Of a stretch of 64,000 bases of DNA, positions 52,215 through 61,271 are shown piece by piece; positions within the stretch are counted from its first letter, which is position 1, and each line of letters starts with the position of its first letter. A program made the translations under genes and the position numbers. A model generated the notes under the pieces. It did no database searches and was not told the DNA's origin. It was given only the letters and a program-made list of their open reading frames with translations. The stretch spans positions 62,001 to 126,000 of the forward strand of contig NZ_JAJAUY010000002.1 in the NCBI RefSeq assembly GCF_020532625.1. Reading direction: 5' to 3'. The DNA is from Streptomyces antimicrobicus. GTDB taxonomy: Bacteria; Actinomycetota; Actinomycetes; Streptomycetales; Streptomycetaceae.

Positions 52215-54187
52215 CCTCAGCCCGTTCGATCGTGCACATCGTCGCGCACCAGGACGACGACCTGTACTTCATGAACCCGGACCTGGTCCGCTCCCTCCAG
52301 GGCGGTGACCGGGTCACCACCGTGGTGCTCACCGCGGGCGAGGGCGACGGGATCAACGTCGACACGAACGACCCCGAGCGTTCCCGGGCCACCCCGGACC
52401 ACGCCGGCTACAGCGCCGCCCGCGGCTGCGGACTGCGCTCGGCCTACGGCCGGATGGCCACCGGCGACCGCGACGCCGCCTGGCGGCGCGAGGCGGTCGA
52501 GCTCGTCCCCGGTTTCGTCGTGGAGCGCTGCACGCTGGAGGCCCGGCCGGACGTGCGGCTGTACTTCTGCCAGCTGCACATGGGTGCCTTCCAGGCCGGC
52601 GGTGCCGGAGCGCGCACCCGCGTCTTCGAGCTGTGGGACGGCACGGTGCCGCTGCAGCCCACCCTGCCGGTGCCGGGCTCGCCGGTGGCCGGGGTGCAGC
52701 ACCTCGACCGCGAGACGGTGCTGGCGGGACTGACCGCGCTGCTCGCCGAGCTGCGGCCGACCGTCGTGCGCACGCTGGACCCCGACCCCGAGCACGACGG
52801 CGGCAAGGAGGGCTACGTCCAGTCCGACCACCCCGACCACACCTGCGCCGCCGAGTTCACGATGGCCGCCCTGCAGCGCCACCGCGCCACGGACGCGCCC
52901 GCCCCGGCCGTCGAGTACTACAGGGCGTACGCCAACCGCTTCTGGGGCCAGAACCTCGACCAGCCGGAGCTCGACGAGAAGGCCGACTACCTCGGCGTCT
53001 ACGCGGGCCTGGGCAGCGACCGGTGCCCCGAGGGCCGCTGCGCGCAGTGCGGCGACCGCCAGCTCGGCCCGAACCCCTACCGCAGCACCCACATGCGCAG
53101 CTGCGCCGCCCGCTACTCGCCCGGCACCGGCTGGCTGCGGCTCGGCCCCGGCGGCCGGCTGAACGCGTTCGCGGTGCTCGCGGGCCGGCCGATGTTCTGG
53201 ACGGAGTCCGCGCCGGCGTCCGGCATCTGGTGGGGGCCGTACCCGCTCGCCCAGGACGGCTGGTTCGCGCCGTCGCTCGCCGTCGCGGGCGTCCCGGGCG
53301 GTCCGGCCCGGGTGGTCGCGCTGCGCCGGCAGGCACCGCACGCGCCCGCGTCCGCACCCGAGCTGGTCCTCGCCGAACAGGACGAGTTCGGCCAGGGCTT
53401 CACCGACTGGGTCCCGCTCGGCAACCCCGACGCCGGTCACCCCGACGGCCGCCGCGCCCGTGAACTCGGCGTTCCGATGGCCACGGTGGACGGGGCCGGC
53501 CGGTTGCACGTCTTCGCCCGGGACTTCGCCCAGGGCGTCGCCATGCGACGGCAGGACCAGTACGGCGGCTGGCGGCCCTGGGAGCGGCTGGGAGCCTCGT
53601 TCGTCCAGGACGCCGGTGTCGCGCACACCACGCAGGCCGGCACCGTCGAGGTCTACGTGCCCGGCAAGAGCGCCGTCCACCGCTGGTACCAGAGCGAGCC
53701 GGGCGGCGACTTCCACCTCGACCGGACCCTCAAGACGGGTGTGGTGGCCACCGGGGGCATCACCGCCGTGGACTCCGGCGGCGGCCGCACCGCCCTGTAC
53801 TTCCGCGAGGCCGGCACCCAGCAGGTGATGGCCTACCGCCAGCACGAGACCGGGCTCTGGCCCGGCGGCCCCGCCGGGGTCGGCGGGGCCGGCGGAACCG
53901 GGCCGATCGCCGCGCTGTGGGCGCCCGGCCGGGGCGCCCGCGACATCTTCCTGGCGCACCGCAGCGCCACCGGCCGGCTCACCGTGTCGCTGCCGTTCCG
54001 GGACAAGGACGTCTCCGGGCCGCGCTGGCGCGAGAGCGGCGACCCGTTCGTCCAGGCCCCCTCACTGGCCCTCGACGCGGCCGGGCACCTGGTGGCCGCC
54101 GTGCTCGGCGCGGACGGCCGCCTCCACGTGCGTCGCGCGCTCAGCCCCGAGGTGGGCAGTCCGCTCGGTCCGGACCGGACCATATGA
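52211..54187 (+). CDS. PIG-L family deacetylase with C-terminal propeller (658 aa)
   Basis: ATG 52211 overlaps the previous stop (ATGA). The PIG-L domain covers residues 1-270: VHIVAHQDDDLYFMNPDL (the zinc motif AHxDD, here AHQDDD), TVVLTAGEGDGIN and the downstream zinc His in QSDHPDHTCAAEF. A four-cysteine knuckle (CPEGRCAQCGD) sits near 275. Residues about 310-650 form repeated strands ending in Trp/Gly (PLAQDGWFAPSLAVAG, RDFAQGVAMRRQDQYGGWRP, SAVHRWYQSEPGGDFH), a sugar-binding propeller type. There is no signal peptide. The predicted reaction is N-deacetylation of a GlcNAc-like sugar in the glycan made by this operon. Confidence 0.9.
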   Translation: MTSARSIVHIVAHQDDDLYFMNPDLVRSLQGGDRVTTVVLTAGEGDGINVDTNDPERSRATPDHAGYSAARGCGLRSAYGRMATGDRDAAWRREAVELVPGFVVERCTLEARPDVRLYFCQLHMGAFQAGGAGARTRVFELWDGTVPLQPTLPVPGSPVAGVQHLDRETVLAGLTALLAELRPTVVRTLDPDPEHDGGKEGYVQSDHPDHTCAAEFTMAALQRHRATDAPAPAVEYYRAYANRFWGQNLDQPELDEKADYLGVYAGLGSDRCPEGRCAQCGDRQLGPNPYRSTHMRSCAARYSPGTGWLRLGPGGRLNAFAVLAGRPMFWTESAPASGIWWGPYPLAQDGWFAPSLAVAGVPGGPARVVALRRQAPHAPASAPELVLAEQDEFGQGFTDWVPLGNPDAGHPDGRRARELGVPMATVDGAGRLHVFARDFAQGVAMRRQDQYGGWRPWERLGASFVQDAGVAHTTQAGTVEVYVPGKSAVHRWYQSEPGGDFHLDRTLKTGVVATGGITAVDSGGGRTALYFREAGTQQVMAYRQHETGLWPGGPAGVGGAGGTGPIAALWAPGRGARDIFLAHRSATGRLTVSLPFRDKDVSGPRWRESGDPFVQAPSLALDAAGHLVAAVLGADGRLHVRRALSPEVGSPLGPDRTI

Positions 54188-55155
54188 TGCGCCGTCGGCT
54201 GCTCGCCGTCGCGGTGACCCTGGCCCTGGCGGCGGCCGCCGGCGCGGTGGGACTCGTACGCAAGGACGAGGCCGAGCGGCAGCGGCGGGCCGCGCAGACG
54301 GTCACCGTGCTGCACTGGAACATCTGCGGGGCCGCCCAGAACTGCGCCAACCGGGGCGCCACCCACGAGGGCAGTTCGGTGGCCCGGCTGGCGGGGGAGG
54401 CCGCGCACCGGCGGCCCGACCTGCTGACGGTCAACGAGGTGTGCCGGGCCCAGTACGAGGAGCTGGAACTGCTGCTCGCCCTGAAGGGCTGGCGGATGTC
54501 CGGGGCCTACGCGCAGATGCACGACAACGTTCCGGCCTGCGGCGGCGACAGCTCCTACGGGCTGGCCGTCTTCTCCCGGCAGCCGCTGACCGGCCCCGTG
54601 CAGTATCGTCCCTTCACCGCGACCGGCGACGAGGAGTACGAGGCCCAGGGGCGGGTGGAGCCGGTGCGCCGGGGCGTGCTGTGCGCGCCGACGACCGCCC
54701 GCGGCCGGCAGCTCGTGCTGTGCGGGGCGCACGGCGGCACCGAACCGGGACAGATGGCCCAGGCGCACGAGTGGTTCGCCGACACCACCGCCTTCCCCGC
54801 ACAGCTGCCGGTGGTGTTCGCGGGCGACCTCAACCAGCAGCCCAACGAGGCCTCGATGGCGGGGATCTACGCGCACACGCGCGGGGAGAAGGACCCCGGG
54901 GAGCCGACGGGCCGGTTCACCGAGGCGGACGAGACCGACAAGGCGTGGTTCCGGCTCGGCGCGGCGGGCGGGGTGCGGTGCGACCCGAAGCAGGTCTCGC
55001 GCTGCCGCAACGGGGCCCCGACCGCCGCCGACGGGCGCAAGATCGACTACATCTTCGCCACCGAGGAGCACTTCACGGCCCCCGCCGCCCGCACCACCCG
55101 CTTCCCGGAGTCCGACCACGAGCTCTACCAGGGCACGTTCCGCTTCCGCCAGTAG
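54184..55155 (+). CDS. secreted endonuclease/exonuclease/phosphatase family protein (323 aa)
   Basis: Two adjacent ATG codons (54184 and 54187) overlap the previous stop. An N-terminal signal or anchor (RRRLLAVAVTLALAAAAGAV) precedes an EEP domain: VLHWNICGAAQNC, LLTVNEVCRAQYEELE (catalytic Glu), GVLCAPTTARGRQLVLCGAH, VVFAGDLNQQPNEASM (GDxN), and the final FPESDHELYQGTF (SDHxx). In the context of the operon it could cleave a phosphodiester bond in the wall polymer made by the Stealth protein; a nuclease role is the alternative. It is the last gene before the terminator. Confidence 0.9.
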   Translation: MMRRRLLAVAVTLALAAAAGAVGLVRKDEAERQRRAAQTVTVLHWNICGAAQNCANRGATHEGSSVARLAGEAAHRRPDLLTVNEVCRAQYEELELLLALKGWRMSGAYAQMHDNVPACGGDSSYGLAVFSRQPLTGPVQYRPFTATGDEEYEAQGRVEPVRRGVLCAPTTARGRQLVLCGAHGGTEPGQMAQAHEWFADTTAFPAQLPVVFAGDLNQQPNEASMAGIYAHTRGEKDPGEPTGRFTEADETDKAWFRLGAAGGVRCDPKQVSRCRNGAPTAADGRKIDYIFATEEHFTAPAARTTRFPESDHELYQGTFRFRQ

Positions 55156-55173
55156 CCGGCCGAGGTGGCGCAC

Positions 55174-55220
55174 AAAGGGCCCGCCCCCGCACCGGTCACC
55201 GGTGCGGGGGCGGGCCCTTT
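55174..55220. terminator. very strong bidirectional terminator
   Basis: A perfect 23-bp inverted repeat (arms 55174-55196 and 55198-55220, one base between them) begins AAAGGGCCCGCCCC and ends GGGGCGGGCCCTTT. It gives a U-tract in each direction and separates the convergent glycan operon and fatty-oxidation operon. Confidence 0.92.
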
Positions 55221-55230
55221 CAGGCGTGGG

Positions 55231-57360
55231 TCACGCCGGGACGCTGGCGACGCCCGGGGCGAGGAAGCGCTTGCCGTTGACGCGCTCCGAGACGCCCTCG
55301 CGGTCCAGGTACGGCGTGATGCCGCCCAGGTGGAAGGGCCAGCCGGCGCCCGTGATCAGGCAGAGGTCGATGTCCTGGGCCTCGGCCACGACACCCTCCT
55401 CCAGCATCAGGCCGATCTCCTGCGCCACCGCGTCCAGGACGCGGGCGCGCACCTGCTCCTCCGTCAGGACGGTGTCGCCCTGCTGCAGGAGCGCGGCGAC
55501 CTCGGGGTCCAGCTCCGGCTTGCCGGAGTCGTAGACGTAGAAGCCGCGCTTGCCGGCCTCCACCACCCGCTTGAGGTTCGGGGAGACCGTGAAGCGCTCC
55601 GGGAAGGCGCGGTTCAGGGTCTCGGAGACGTGCAGGCCGATGGCCGGGCCGACCAGCTCCAGCAGGACCAGCGGCGACATCGGCAGGCCGAGCGGCTCGA
55701 CAGCCTTCTCGGCGGTGGCCACCGGGGTGCCCTCGTCGATGACGTTCTGGATCTCGCCCATGAAGCGGGTCAGGATGCGGTTCACGACGAACGCCGGGGC
55801 GTCCTTGGTCAGGACCGCGGTCTTCTTCAGCTTCTTGGCGACGGCGAAGGCCGTGGCCAGCGAGGCGTCGTCGGTCTGCTCGCCGCGGACGATCTCCAGC
55901 AGCGGCAGGATCGCGACCGGGTTGAAGAAGTGGAAGCCGACCACGCGCTCCGGGTGCTGGAGCTTGGACGCCATCTCCGACACCGACAGCGAGGAGGTGT
56001 TGGTGGCGAGGATCGCGTGCGCCGGGGCGACCGCCTCGACCTCCGCGAACACCTTCTGCTTGACCGTCATCTCCTCGAACACGGCCTCGATGACGAAGTC
56101 CGCGTCCGCGAAGCCCTCGGCCTTGTCCAGGACACCGGTCACCAGGGCCTTGAGGCGGTTGGCCTTGTCCTGGTTGATGCGGCCCTTGCCGAGCAGCTTG
56201 TCGATCTCGGCGTGGACGTAGCCCACGCCCTTGTCGACGCGCTCCTGGTCGATGTCGGTGAGGACCACCGGCACCTCCAGGCGGCGCAGGAACAGCAGCG
56301 CCAGCTGCGAGGCCATCAGGCCCGCGCCGACGACGCCGACCTTGGTGACCGGGCGGGCCAGGTTCTTGTCCGGGGCACCGGCCGGGCGCTTGGCGCGCTT
56401 CTGCACCAGGTTGAAGGCGTAGATGCCGGAGCGCAGCTCGCCGCCCATGATGAGGTCGGCCAGGGCCTGGTCCTCGGCGTCGAAGCCCTTCTGCAGGTCG
56501 CCGTCCTTGGACGCCGCGATGATGTCCAGCGCGCGGTACGCCGCCGGGGCCGCGCCGTGCACCTTGGAGTCGGCGACGAACCGGCCCTTGGCGACGGCCT
56601 GGTCCCAGGCCTCGCCGCGGTCGATCTCGGGACGCTCGACGGTGATGTCGCCCTTGAGGACCTTGGCGGTCCACAGCAGGGACTGCTCCAGGAAGTCGGC
56701 GCCCTCGAACAGCGCGTCGGCGATGCCGAGCTCGAAGACCTGCTTGCCCCGCAGCTGCTTGTTCTGGTTCAGCGAGTTCTCGATGATCACCGAGACCGCC
56801 TTCTCCGCGCCGATCAGGTTCGGCAGGATCGTGCAGCCGCCCCAGCCCGGGACCAGGCCCAGGAAGACCTCGGGGAGCGAGAAGGCCGGCAGCGCCTTGG
56901 AGACGGTGCGGTAGGTGCAGTGCAGACCGACCTCGACACCGCCGCCCATCGCCGCGCCGTTGTAGTAGGCGAAGGTGGGGACGGCGAGCGCGGCCAGACG
57001 CTTGAACACGTCGTGGCCGCCCTTGCCGATGGCCAGGGCCTCGTCGTGGTTCTTCAGCAGCTCGACGCCCTTGAGGTCGGCGCCGACGGCGAAGATGAAC
57101 GGCTTGCCGGTGATGCCGACGCCGACGACGGCACCGCTCGCGGCCTCGGCCTCGACCTGGTCCAGGGCGGCGTTCAGGTTCGCCAGCGACTGCGGGCCGA
57201 AGGTGGTCGGCTTGGTGTGGTCGAAGCCGTTGTCCAGCGTGATCAGCGCGAAGCGCCCGGCGCCGAACGGCAGGTCGAGGTGGCGGACGTGGGCCTGGGT
57301 GACGACCTCGTCCGGGAACAGCTCGGCCGCGCCCTTGAGAAGCTCAGCGGTGGTGCTCAC
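55231..57360 (-). CDS. fadB: fatty-acid oxidation complex alpha-type subunit: enoyl-CoA hydratase/3-hydroxyacyl-CoA dehydrogenase (709 aa)
   Basis: GTG 57360 overlaps the thiolase stop (GTGA). N-terminal crotonase domain: FIFAVGADLKGVELLK (oxyanion), YNGAAMGGGVEVGLHC and SLPEVFLGLVPGWGG with catalytic Glu. From about residue 345, the Rossmann fold VTKVGVVGAGLMASQLALLF (the usual GxGxMG is GAGLMA) and 3-hydroxyacyl-CoA dehydrogenase motifs ILATNTSSLSVSEMASKLQ, VVGFHFFNPVAILPLLEIVR, FVVNRILTRFMGE. Together they hydrate enoyl-CoA and oxidise the 3-hydroxy product with NAD. The operon with thiolase completes beta-oxidation. Gene order matches the S. coelicolor SCO6026 region as I remember it. Confidence 0.95.
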   Translation of the reverse strand: MSTTAELLKGAAELFPDEVVTQAHVRHLDLPFGAGRFALITLDNGFDHTKPTTFGPQSLANLNAALDQVEAEAASGAVVGVGITGKPFIFAVGADLKGVELLKNHDEALAIGKGGHDVFKRLAALAVPTFAYYNGAAMGGGVEVGLHCTYRTVSKALPAFSLPEVFLGLVPGWGGCTILPNLIGAEKAVSVIIENSLNQNKQLRGKQVFELGIADALFEGADFLEQSLLWTAKVLKGDITVERPEIDRGEAWDQAVAKGRFVADSKVHGAAPAAYRALDIIAASKDGDLQKGFDAEDQALADLIMGGELRSGIYAFNLVQKRAKRPAGAPDKNLARPVTKVGVVGAGLMASQLALLFLRRLEVPVVLTDIDQERVDKGVGYVHAEIDKLLGKGRINQDKANRLKALVTGVLDKAEGFADADFVIEAVFEEMTVKQKVFAEVEAVAPAHAILATNTSSLSVSEMASKLQHPERVVGFHFFNPVAILPLLEIVRGEQTDDASLATAFAVAKKLKKTAVLTKDAPAFVVNRILTRFMGEIQNVIDEGTPVATAEKAVEPLGLPMSPLVLLELVGPAIGLHVSETLNRAFPERFTVSPNLKRVVEAGKRGFYVYDSGKPELDPEVAALLQQGDTVLTEEQVRARVLDAVAQEIGLMLEEGVVAEAQDIDLCLITGAGWPFHLGGITPYLDREGVSERVNGKRFLAPGVASVPA

Positions 57361-58583
57361 TTGTCGCCTCCGGCGTCCTTGTGGTGCGGGTTCTCCCAGA
57401 TGACCGTGGCGCCCATGCCGAAGCCGACGCACATGGTGGTCAGGCCGTAGCGGACCTCCGGCTGCTCCTCGAACTGGCGGGCCAGCTGCGTCATCAGACG
57501 GACACCGGAGGAGGCGAGCGGGTGGCCGAACGCGATGGCGCCGCCGTACTGGTTGACGCGGGTGTCGTCGTCGGCGATGCCGTAGTGCTCCAGGAACGCG
57601 AGGACCTGGACCGCGAAGGCCTCGTTGATCTCGAACAGGCCGATGTCGGAGATGGACAGGCCCGCCTGGGCCAGCGCCTTCTCGGTGGCCGGGATCGGGC
57701 CGTAGCCCATGACCTCGGGCTCGACGCCGGCGAAGGCGTAGGAGACCAGGCGCATCTTGACCGGCAGGCCGTTCTCGCGCGCGAAGTCCTCGGAGGCGAT
57801 GAGCGAGGCGGTGGCGCCGTCGTTCAGGCCGGCCGCGTTGCCGGCGGTGACCCGGCCGTGGACGCGGAACGGCGTCTTCAGGCCCGCGAGGTTCTCCAGG
57901 GTCGTGCCCGGGCGCATCGGCTCGTCGGCGGTGACCAGGCCCCAGCCGGTCTCGCCGGCCTCGGGGTTGGTGCGGCGGACCGAGATCGGCACCAGGTCCT
58001 GCTGGATCTTGCCGTCCGCGTACGCCTTGGCGGCCTTCTCCTGCGAGCGCACGGCGTACTCGTCGGCGCGCTGCTTGGTGATGGTCGGGTAGCGGTCGTG
58101 CAGGTTCTCGGCGGTCATGCCCATGAACAGGGCGGACTCGTCGACGAGCTTCTCGGAGACGAAGCGCGGGTTCGGGTCCACGCCCTCGCCCATGGGGTGA
58201 CGGCCCATGTGCTCGACACCACCGGCGATCGCGACGTCGTAGGCGCCGAAGGCGACGGAGCCGGCGACCGAGGTGACGGCGGTCAGGGCGCCGGCGCACA
58301 TGCGGTCGATGGAGTAGCCCGGGACGGACTGCGGCAGCCCGGCGAGGATGCCGGCCGTACGGCCGAGCGTCAGGCCCTGGTCGCCGATCTGCGTGGTGGC
58401 GGCGATCGCGACCTCGTCGATCTTCTTGGGGTCGAGGCCCGGGTTGCGGCGCAGCAGCTCCCGGATCGCCTTCACGACGAGGTCGTCGGCGCGGGTCTCG
58501 TGGTAGATGCCCTTCGGGCCCGCCTTGCCGAACGGGGTGCGGACGCCGTCGACGAAGACGACGTCCCTGACGGTACGAGGCAC
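57357..58583 (-). CDS. fadA: acetyl-CoA acetyltransferase (thiolase) (408 aa)
   Basis: GTG 58583 with GGAGGAGAG upstream. Thiolase I/II fold: nucleophilic Cys in YSIDRMCAGALTAVTSVAG, GIADDDTRVNQYGG, the His in INEAFAVQVLAF, GGAIAFGHPLASSGVRLM, and the second Cys in TTMCVGFGMGATVIWENP. It cleaves 3-ketoacyl-CoA to acetyl-CoA and a shortened acyl-CoA. It precedes the alpha-type subunit with a 4-base overlap, so both are made together. A possible operator lies upstream. Confidence 0.95.
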   Translation of the reverse strand: MPRTVRDVVFVDGVRTPFGKAGPKGIYHETRADDLVVKAIRELLRRNPGLDPKKIDEVAIAATTQIGDQGLTLGRTAGILAGLPQSVPGYSIDRMCAGALTAVTSVAGSVAFGAYDVAIAGGVEHMGRHPMGEGVDPNPRFVSEKLVDESALFMGMTAENLHDRYPTITKQRADEYAVRSQEKAAKAYADGKIQQDLVPISVRRTNPEAGETGWGLVTADEPMRPGTTLENLAGLKTPFRVHGRVTAGNAAGLNDGATASLIASEDFARENGLPVKMRLVSYAFAGVEPEVMGYGPIPATEKALAQAGLSISDIGLFEINEAFAVQVLAFLEHYGIADDDTRVNQYGGAIAFGHPLASSGVRLMTQLARQFEEQPEVRYGLTTMCVGFGMGATVIWENPHHKDAGGDK

Positions 58584-58675
58584 GATGGCTCTCCTCCAGG
58601 GTGCGGGTGTGCACTACTGCTGCGCGGCGCGCCGTACCAGCCGGCGTCGGCTGAGCGCGCGCTCACCCGGCCCAT

Positions 58676-58692
58676 GCTACTTGCGGGTAACC
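58676..58692 (-). promoter_or_regulatory. candidate operator upstream of the thiolase-fadB operon
   Basis: GCTACTTGCGGGTAACC contains imperfect arms (GCTAC/GTAAC; minus strand GTTAC-n5-GTAGC), about 95 bases before the thiolase start. The pattern resembles TetR-type acyl-CoA-responsive sites as I recall them, but I cannot name the regulator. Confidence 0.35.
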
Positions 58693-58727
58693 AATGTGCA
58701 CACCCCTGCCCCCAACAGCGGCGAAGG

Positions 58728-59648
58728 TCACACTCCGCCCGGGCCCCGGCCGCCGCGGGGCACGTGCCGGGACACCGCCACCCCGGCCAGGCACAGCGCG
58801 CCACCGGCCAGGGTGAGCAGCGCCGGTACCTCGTCCAGCGCGAGCCACGACATCAGCACGACCAGGGCCGGGACCACGTACGTGGTGGCGCCCATCCGGC
58901 CCGCCGTGGTGCGCGCCAGGGCGAACGCCCAGGTGGTGAACGCCAGCGCGGTGGGGAAGAGGCCCAGGTAGACCATGTTCAGGGAGGCGCCGAGCGGGGC
59001 CCGCCCGACCTCGTCGAGCAGCCGGCCCGCGAACGGCAGGCAGGCGAGGGTGCCGACGAAGCAGCCGTACGTCGTCACCTGGAGCGCGCCGGCATGGGCC
59101 AGGGCCGGCTTCTGCGCGACCACGCCGGCGGCGTACGACACGGCGGCGAGCAGGCACAGCACCACGCCCAGCGGGGAGGCGTGGCCGCCGCCGGAGGTGG
59201 ACAGGCCCACGACCACCGCGCCGGCGAAGGAGACGGCCATCCCGAGCAGCAGCGGGCGGGGCAGGCCCTCGCCGAGCAGCCGGGCGCCGAGCAGGGCGAT
59301 CAGCACCGGGCCGATGTTGACCACCATGGCCGCCGTGCCGGCGTCCACCTCCCGCTCGCCCCAGTTCAGCAGCACCATGTAGCCGCCGAACCAGAGCAGG
59401 CCGGAGGTCACGATCCCGCGCCAGGCCGCGCGGGGCGGCAGTCCGACCCGCCGCACCAGGCAGACGGCGCCGAGCACGAGGCTCGCGGTCAGCAGCCGGC
59501 CGAGCGCGAGGGCGCCGGGCGAGTAGGACGCGCCGGCGCTGCGGATCGAGACGAAGGCGGAGGCCCACAGGACGACGGTGACGCAGGCGGCGGCGATCGC
59601 GGGCCAGCGGCCGGTGGCCGTGGGGGAGGGCGGCACGGTGACGGTCAT
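58728..59648 (-). CDS. EamA/DMT-superfamily transporter (306 aa)
   Basis: ATG 59648. Ten hydrophobic helices are visible in two EamA halves: AIAAACVTVVLWASAFVSIR, GTAAMVVNIGPVLIALLGAR, LLLGMAVSFAGAVVVGLSTS, VVLCLLAAVSYAAGVVAQKP, MVYLGLFPTALAFTTWAFAL, TYVVPALVVLMSWLAL and LLTLAGGALCLAGVAV. Such proteins export amino acids, purines or drugs; the substrate is unknown. It sits between thiolase and rnd, a position not occupied in the S. coelicolor order as I recall it. The end overlaps the thiolase promoter side only by adjacency. Confidence 0.9.
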   Translation of the reverse strand: MTVTVPPSPTATGRWPAIAAACVTVVLWASAFVSIRSAGASYSPGALALGRLLTASLVLGAVCLVRRVGLPPRAAWRGIVTSGLLWFGGYMVLLNWGEREVDAGTAAMVVNIGPVLIALLGARLLGEGLPRPLLLGMAVSFAGAVVVGLSTSGGGHASPLGVVLCLLAAVSYAAGVVAQKPALAHAGALQVTTYGCFVGTLACLPFAGRLLDEVGRAPLGASLNMVYLGLFPTALAFTTWAFALARTTAGRMGATTYVVPALVVLMSWLALDEVPALLTLAGGALCLAGVAVSRHVPRGGRGPGGV

Positions 59649-59725
59649 GCCGCCGACGGTAGGCGCGCGGGGGCGCGGCGGTCACCGGAATATCGCGGCG
59701 GCGGTGGGCCGGGCATGCGGTCGGT

Positions 59726-59764
59726 CGGACACGTGGTCGCGCGGACACGTGGTCGCGCGGACAC
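59726..59764. repeat. 16-bp tandem repeat, two copies and part of a third
   Basis: CGGACACGTGGTCGCG at 59726-59741 is repeated exactly at 59742-59757, followed by CGGACAC. Each unit contains CACGTG. It is upstream of the DMT transporter start by about 80 bases on the minus strand, so it could be a regulator site. Confidence 0.65.
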
Positions 59765-59799
59765 CCGGAGGGGCCGGGCACGCGGTCGCCGGGCGTGCC

Positions 59800-59830
59800 C
59801 CGGCCCCCCGGCGCGGAGCCGGGGGGCCGG
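59800..59830 (-). terminator. hairpin terminator after rnd
   Basis: CCGGCCCCCCGGC (59800-59812) pairs perfectly with GCCGGGGGGCCGG (59818-59830), a 5-base loop. It lies 22 bases past the stop of the RNase D gene. Confidence 0.8.
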
Positions 59831-59851
59831 AGGCCGGGCGGGGGAGCCGGG

Positions 59852-61135
59852 TCAGGCCGTGGCCGCCAGGGCTGTGAGCAGGGCCGGGGTCGCGAGCTCG
59901 ACCTGCCAGGGGCGGGCGCCGTAGCCGGTGAGGGCCTCCGCCACGGACGCGGCGGAGACCGGGGACGGCGGCTCCCAGCACAGCCGGCGCACGGTGTCCG
60001 GGGTGATCAGGTTCTCCTGCGGCAGGTTCAGCTCCTCCGCCAGCGCGGTCACGGCGGCCCGCGCCGCCGCCAGCCGGGCCGCGGCCGCCGGGTCCTTGTC
60101 GGCCCAGGACCGCGGCGGCGGGGGACCGGCCGGGGTCGCGCCGGGCTGCGGCAGCGCGTTCTCGGGCAGCGCCCGGGCCCGGTCCACCGCGGCCATCCAC
60201 TGCTCCAGCTGCCGCCGGCCCATCCGCTGCCCGTAGCCGGGCAGCGCCGCCAGCGCGTGCACGTTCGCGGGCAGGGCGAGTGCCGCCTCCACGATCGCGG
60301 CGTCGCCGAGCACCTTGCCCGGGGAGACGTCCCGCCGCTGGGCGATCCGGTCGCGGGCCTCCCACAGCTCCCGCACCACGGCCATCTGCCGGCGGCGGCG
60401 CACCTTGTGCATGCCCGACGTCCGGCGCCAGGGGTCCTTGCGCGGCGGGGCGGGCGGCGCCGCGGCGATGGCCGCGAACTCCTGCCGGGCCCACTCCAGC
60501 TTGCCCTGCCGGTCGAGCTCCTTCTCCAGGGCGTCGCGCAGGTCCACCAGCAGCTCCACGTCGAGCGCGGCGTAGCGCAGCCAGGGTTCCGGCAGCGGGC
60601 GGGTGGACCAGTCCACGGCGGAATGGCCCTTCTCCAGCGCGTAGCCGAGCACGCTCTCGACCATCGCGCCGAGTCCGACCCGGGGGAAGCCGGCCAGCCG
60701 GCCGGCCAGCTCCGTGTCGAACAGCGAGGTCGGCACCATGCCTATGTCCCGCAGGCACGGCAGGTCCTGGGTGGCGGCGTGCAGGATCCACTCGGTGCCG
60801 GACAGGGCCTCGCCGAGCGCGGACAGGTCGGGGCACCCCACGGGGTCGATCAGCGCGGAGCCGGCGCCCTCGCGGCGCAGCTGGACGAGGTACGCGCGCT
60901 GGCCGTAGCGGTATCCGGAGGCGCGTTCGGCGTCCACGGCCACCGGGCCGGTGCCCGCGGCGAAGGCCGCGACCACCCGGGCGAGGGCCTCTTCGTCGGC
61001 GACCACCGCGGGGATTCCCTCGCGGGGCTCCAACAAGGGGATCGGTTGCCCATCGGACGGAACAACGACGTCGTCCGGGGGGCCGCCCCCGGTGGTGGTG
61101 CGCAGGTGTGCTGCGGTCTCTTGGGCGTCGGTCAC
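59852..61135 (-). CDS. rnd: ribonuclease D family exonuclease with HRDC domain (427 aa)
   Basis: GTG 61135. DEDDy exonuclease: motif I PVAVDAERASGYRYGQRAYL (D-x-E), motif II LHAATQDLPCLRDIG (D), motif III LRYAALDVELLVDLRDALE (Y..D). The HRDC follows as QMAVVRELWEARDRIAQRRD and VSPGKVLGDAAIVEAALALP, HALAALPGYGQRM. It trims 3' ends of structured RNAs. The C-terminal 130 residues are Ala/Pro-rich with a second HRDC-like piece (VTALAEELNLPQENLITPDT). Position and length match SCO6028 in my memory. Confidence 0.93.
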   Translation of the reverse strand: MTDAQETAAHLRTTTGGGPPDDVVVPSDGQPIPLLEPREGIPAVVADEEALARVVAAFAAGTGPVAVDAERASGYRYGQRAYLVQLRREGAGSALIDPVGCPDLSALGEALSGTEWILHAATQDLPCLRDIGMVPTSLFDTELAGRLAGFPRVGLGAMVESVLGYALEKGHSAVDWSTRPLPEPWLRYAALDVELLVDLRDALEKELDRQGKLEWARQEFAAIAAAPPAPPRKDPWRRTSGMHKVRRRRQMAVVRELWEARDRIAQRRDVSPGKVLGDAAIVEAALALPANVHALAALPGYGQRMGRRQLEQWMAAVDRARALPENALPQPGATPAGPPPPRSWADKDPAAAARLAAARAAVTALAEELNLPQENLITPDTVRRLCWEPPSPVSAASVAEALTGYGARPWQVELATPALLTALAATA

Positions 61136-61271
61136 CGCTCAAGGGTATCCGTGCGCACGACGCGCCCGTCGCCGGAACGTTCCGTCGACGGGCGCTGTCA
61201 GCCGGGGCGCGACCTCCGCCCGGCTTGTCCGAGGTGTCCGGGACGGGCTATCCGGGGGCCGCGGGCCGGGT

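Noticed and set aside
59726-59764. Tandem repeat considered as a CRISPR array
   Set aside because: The units are directly adjacent with no spacers and only two complete copies.
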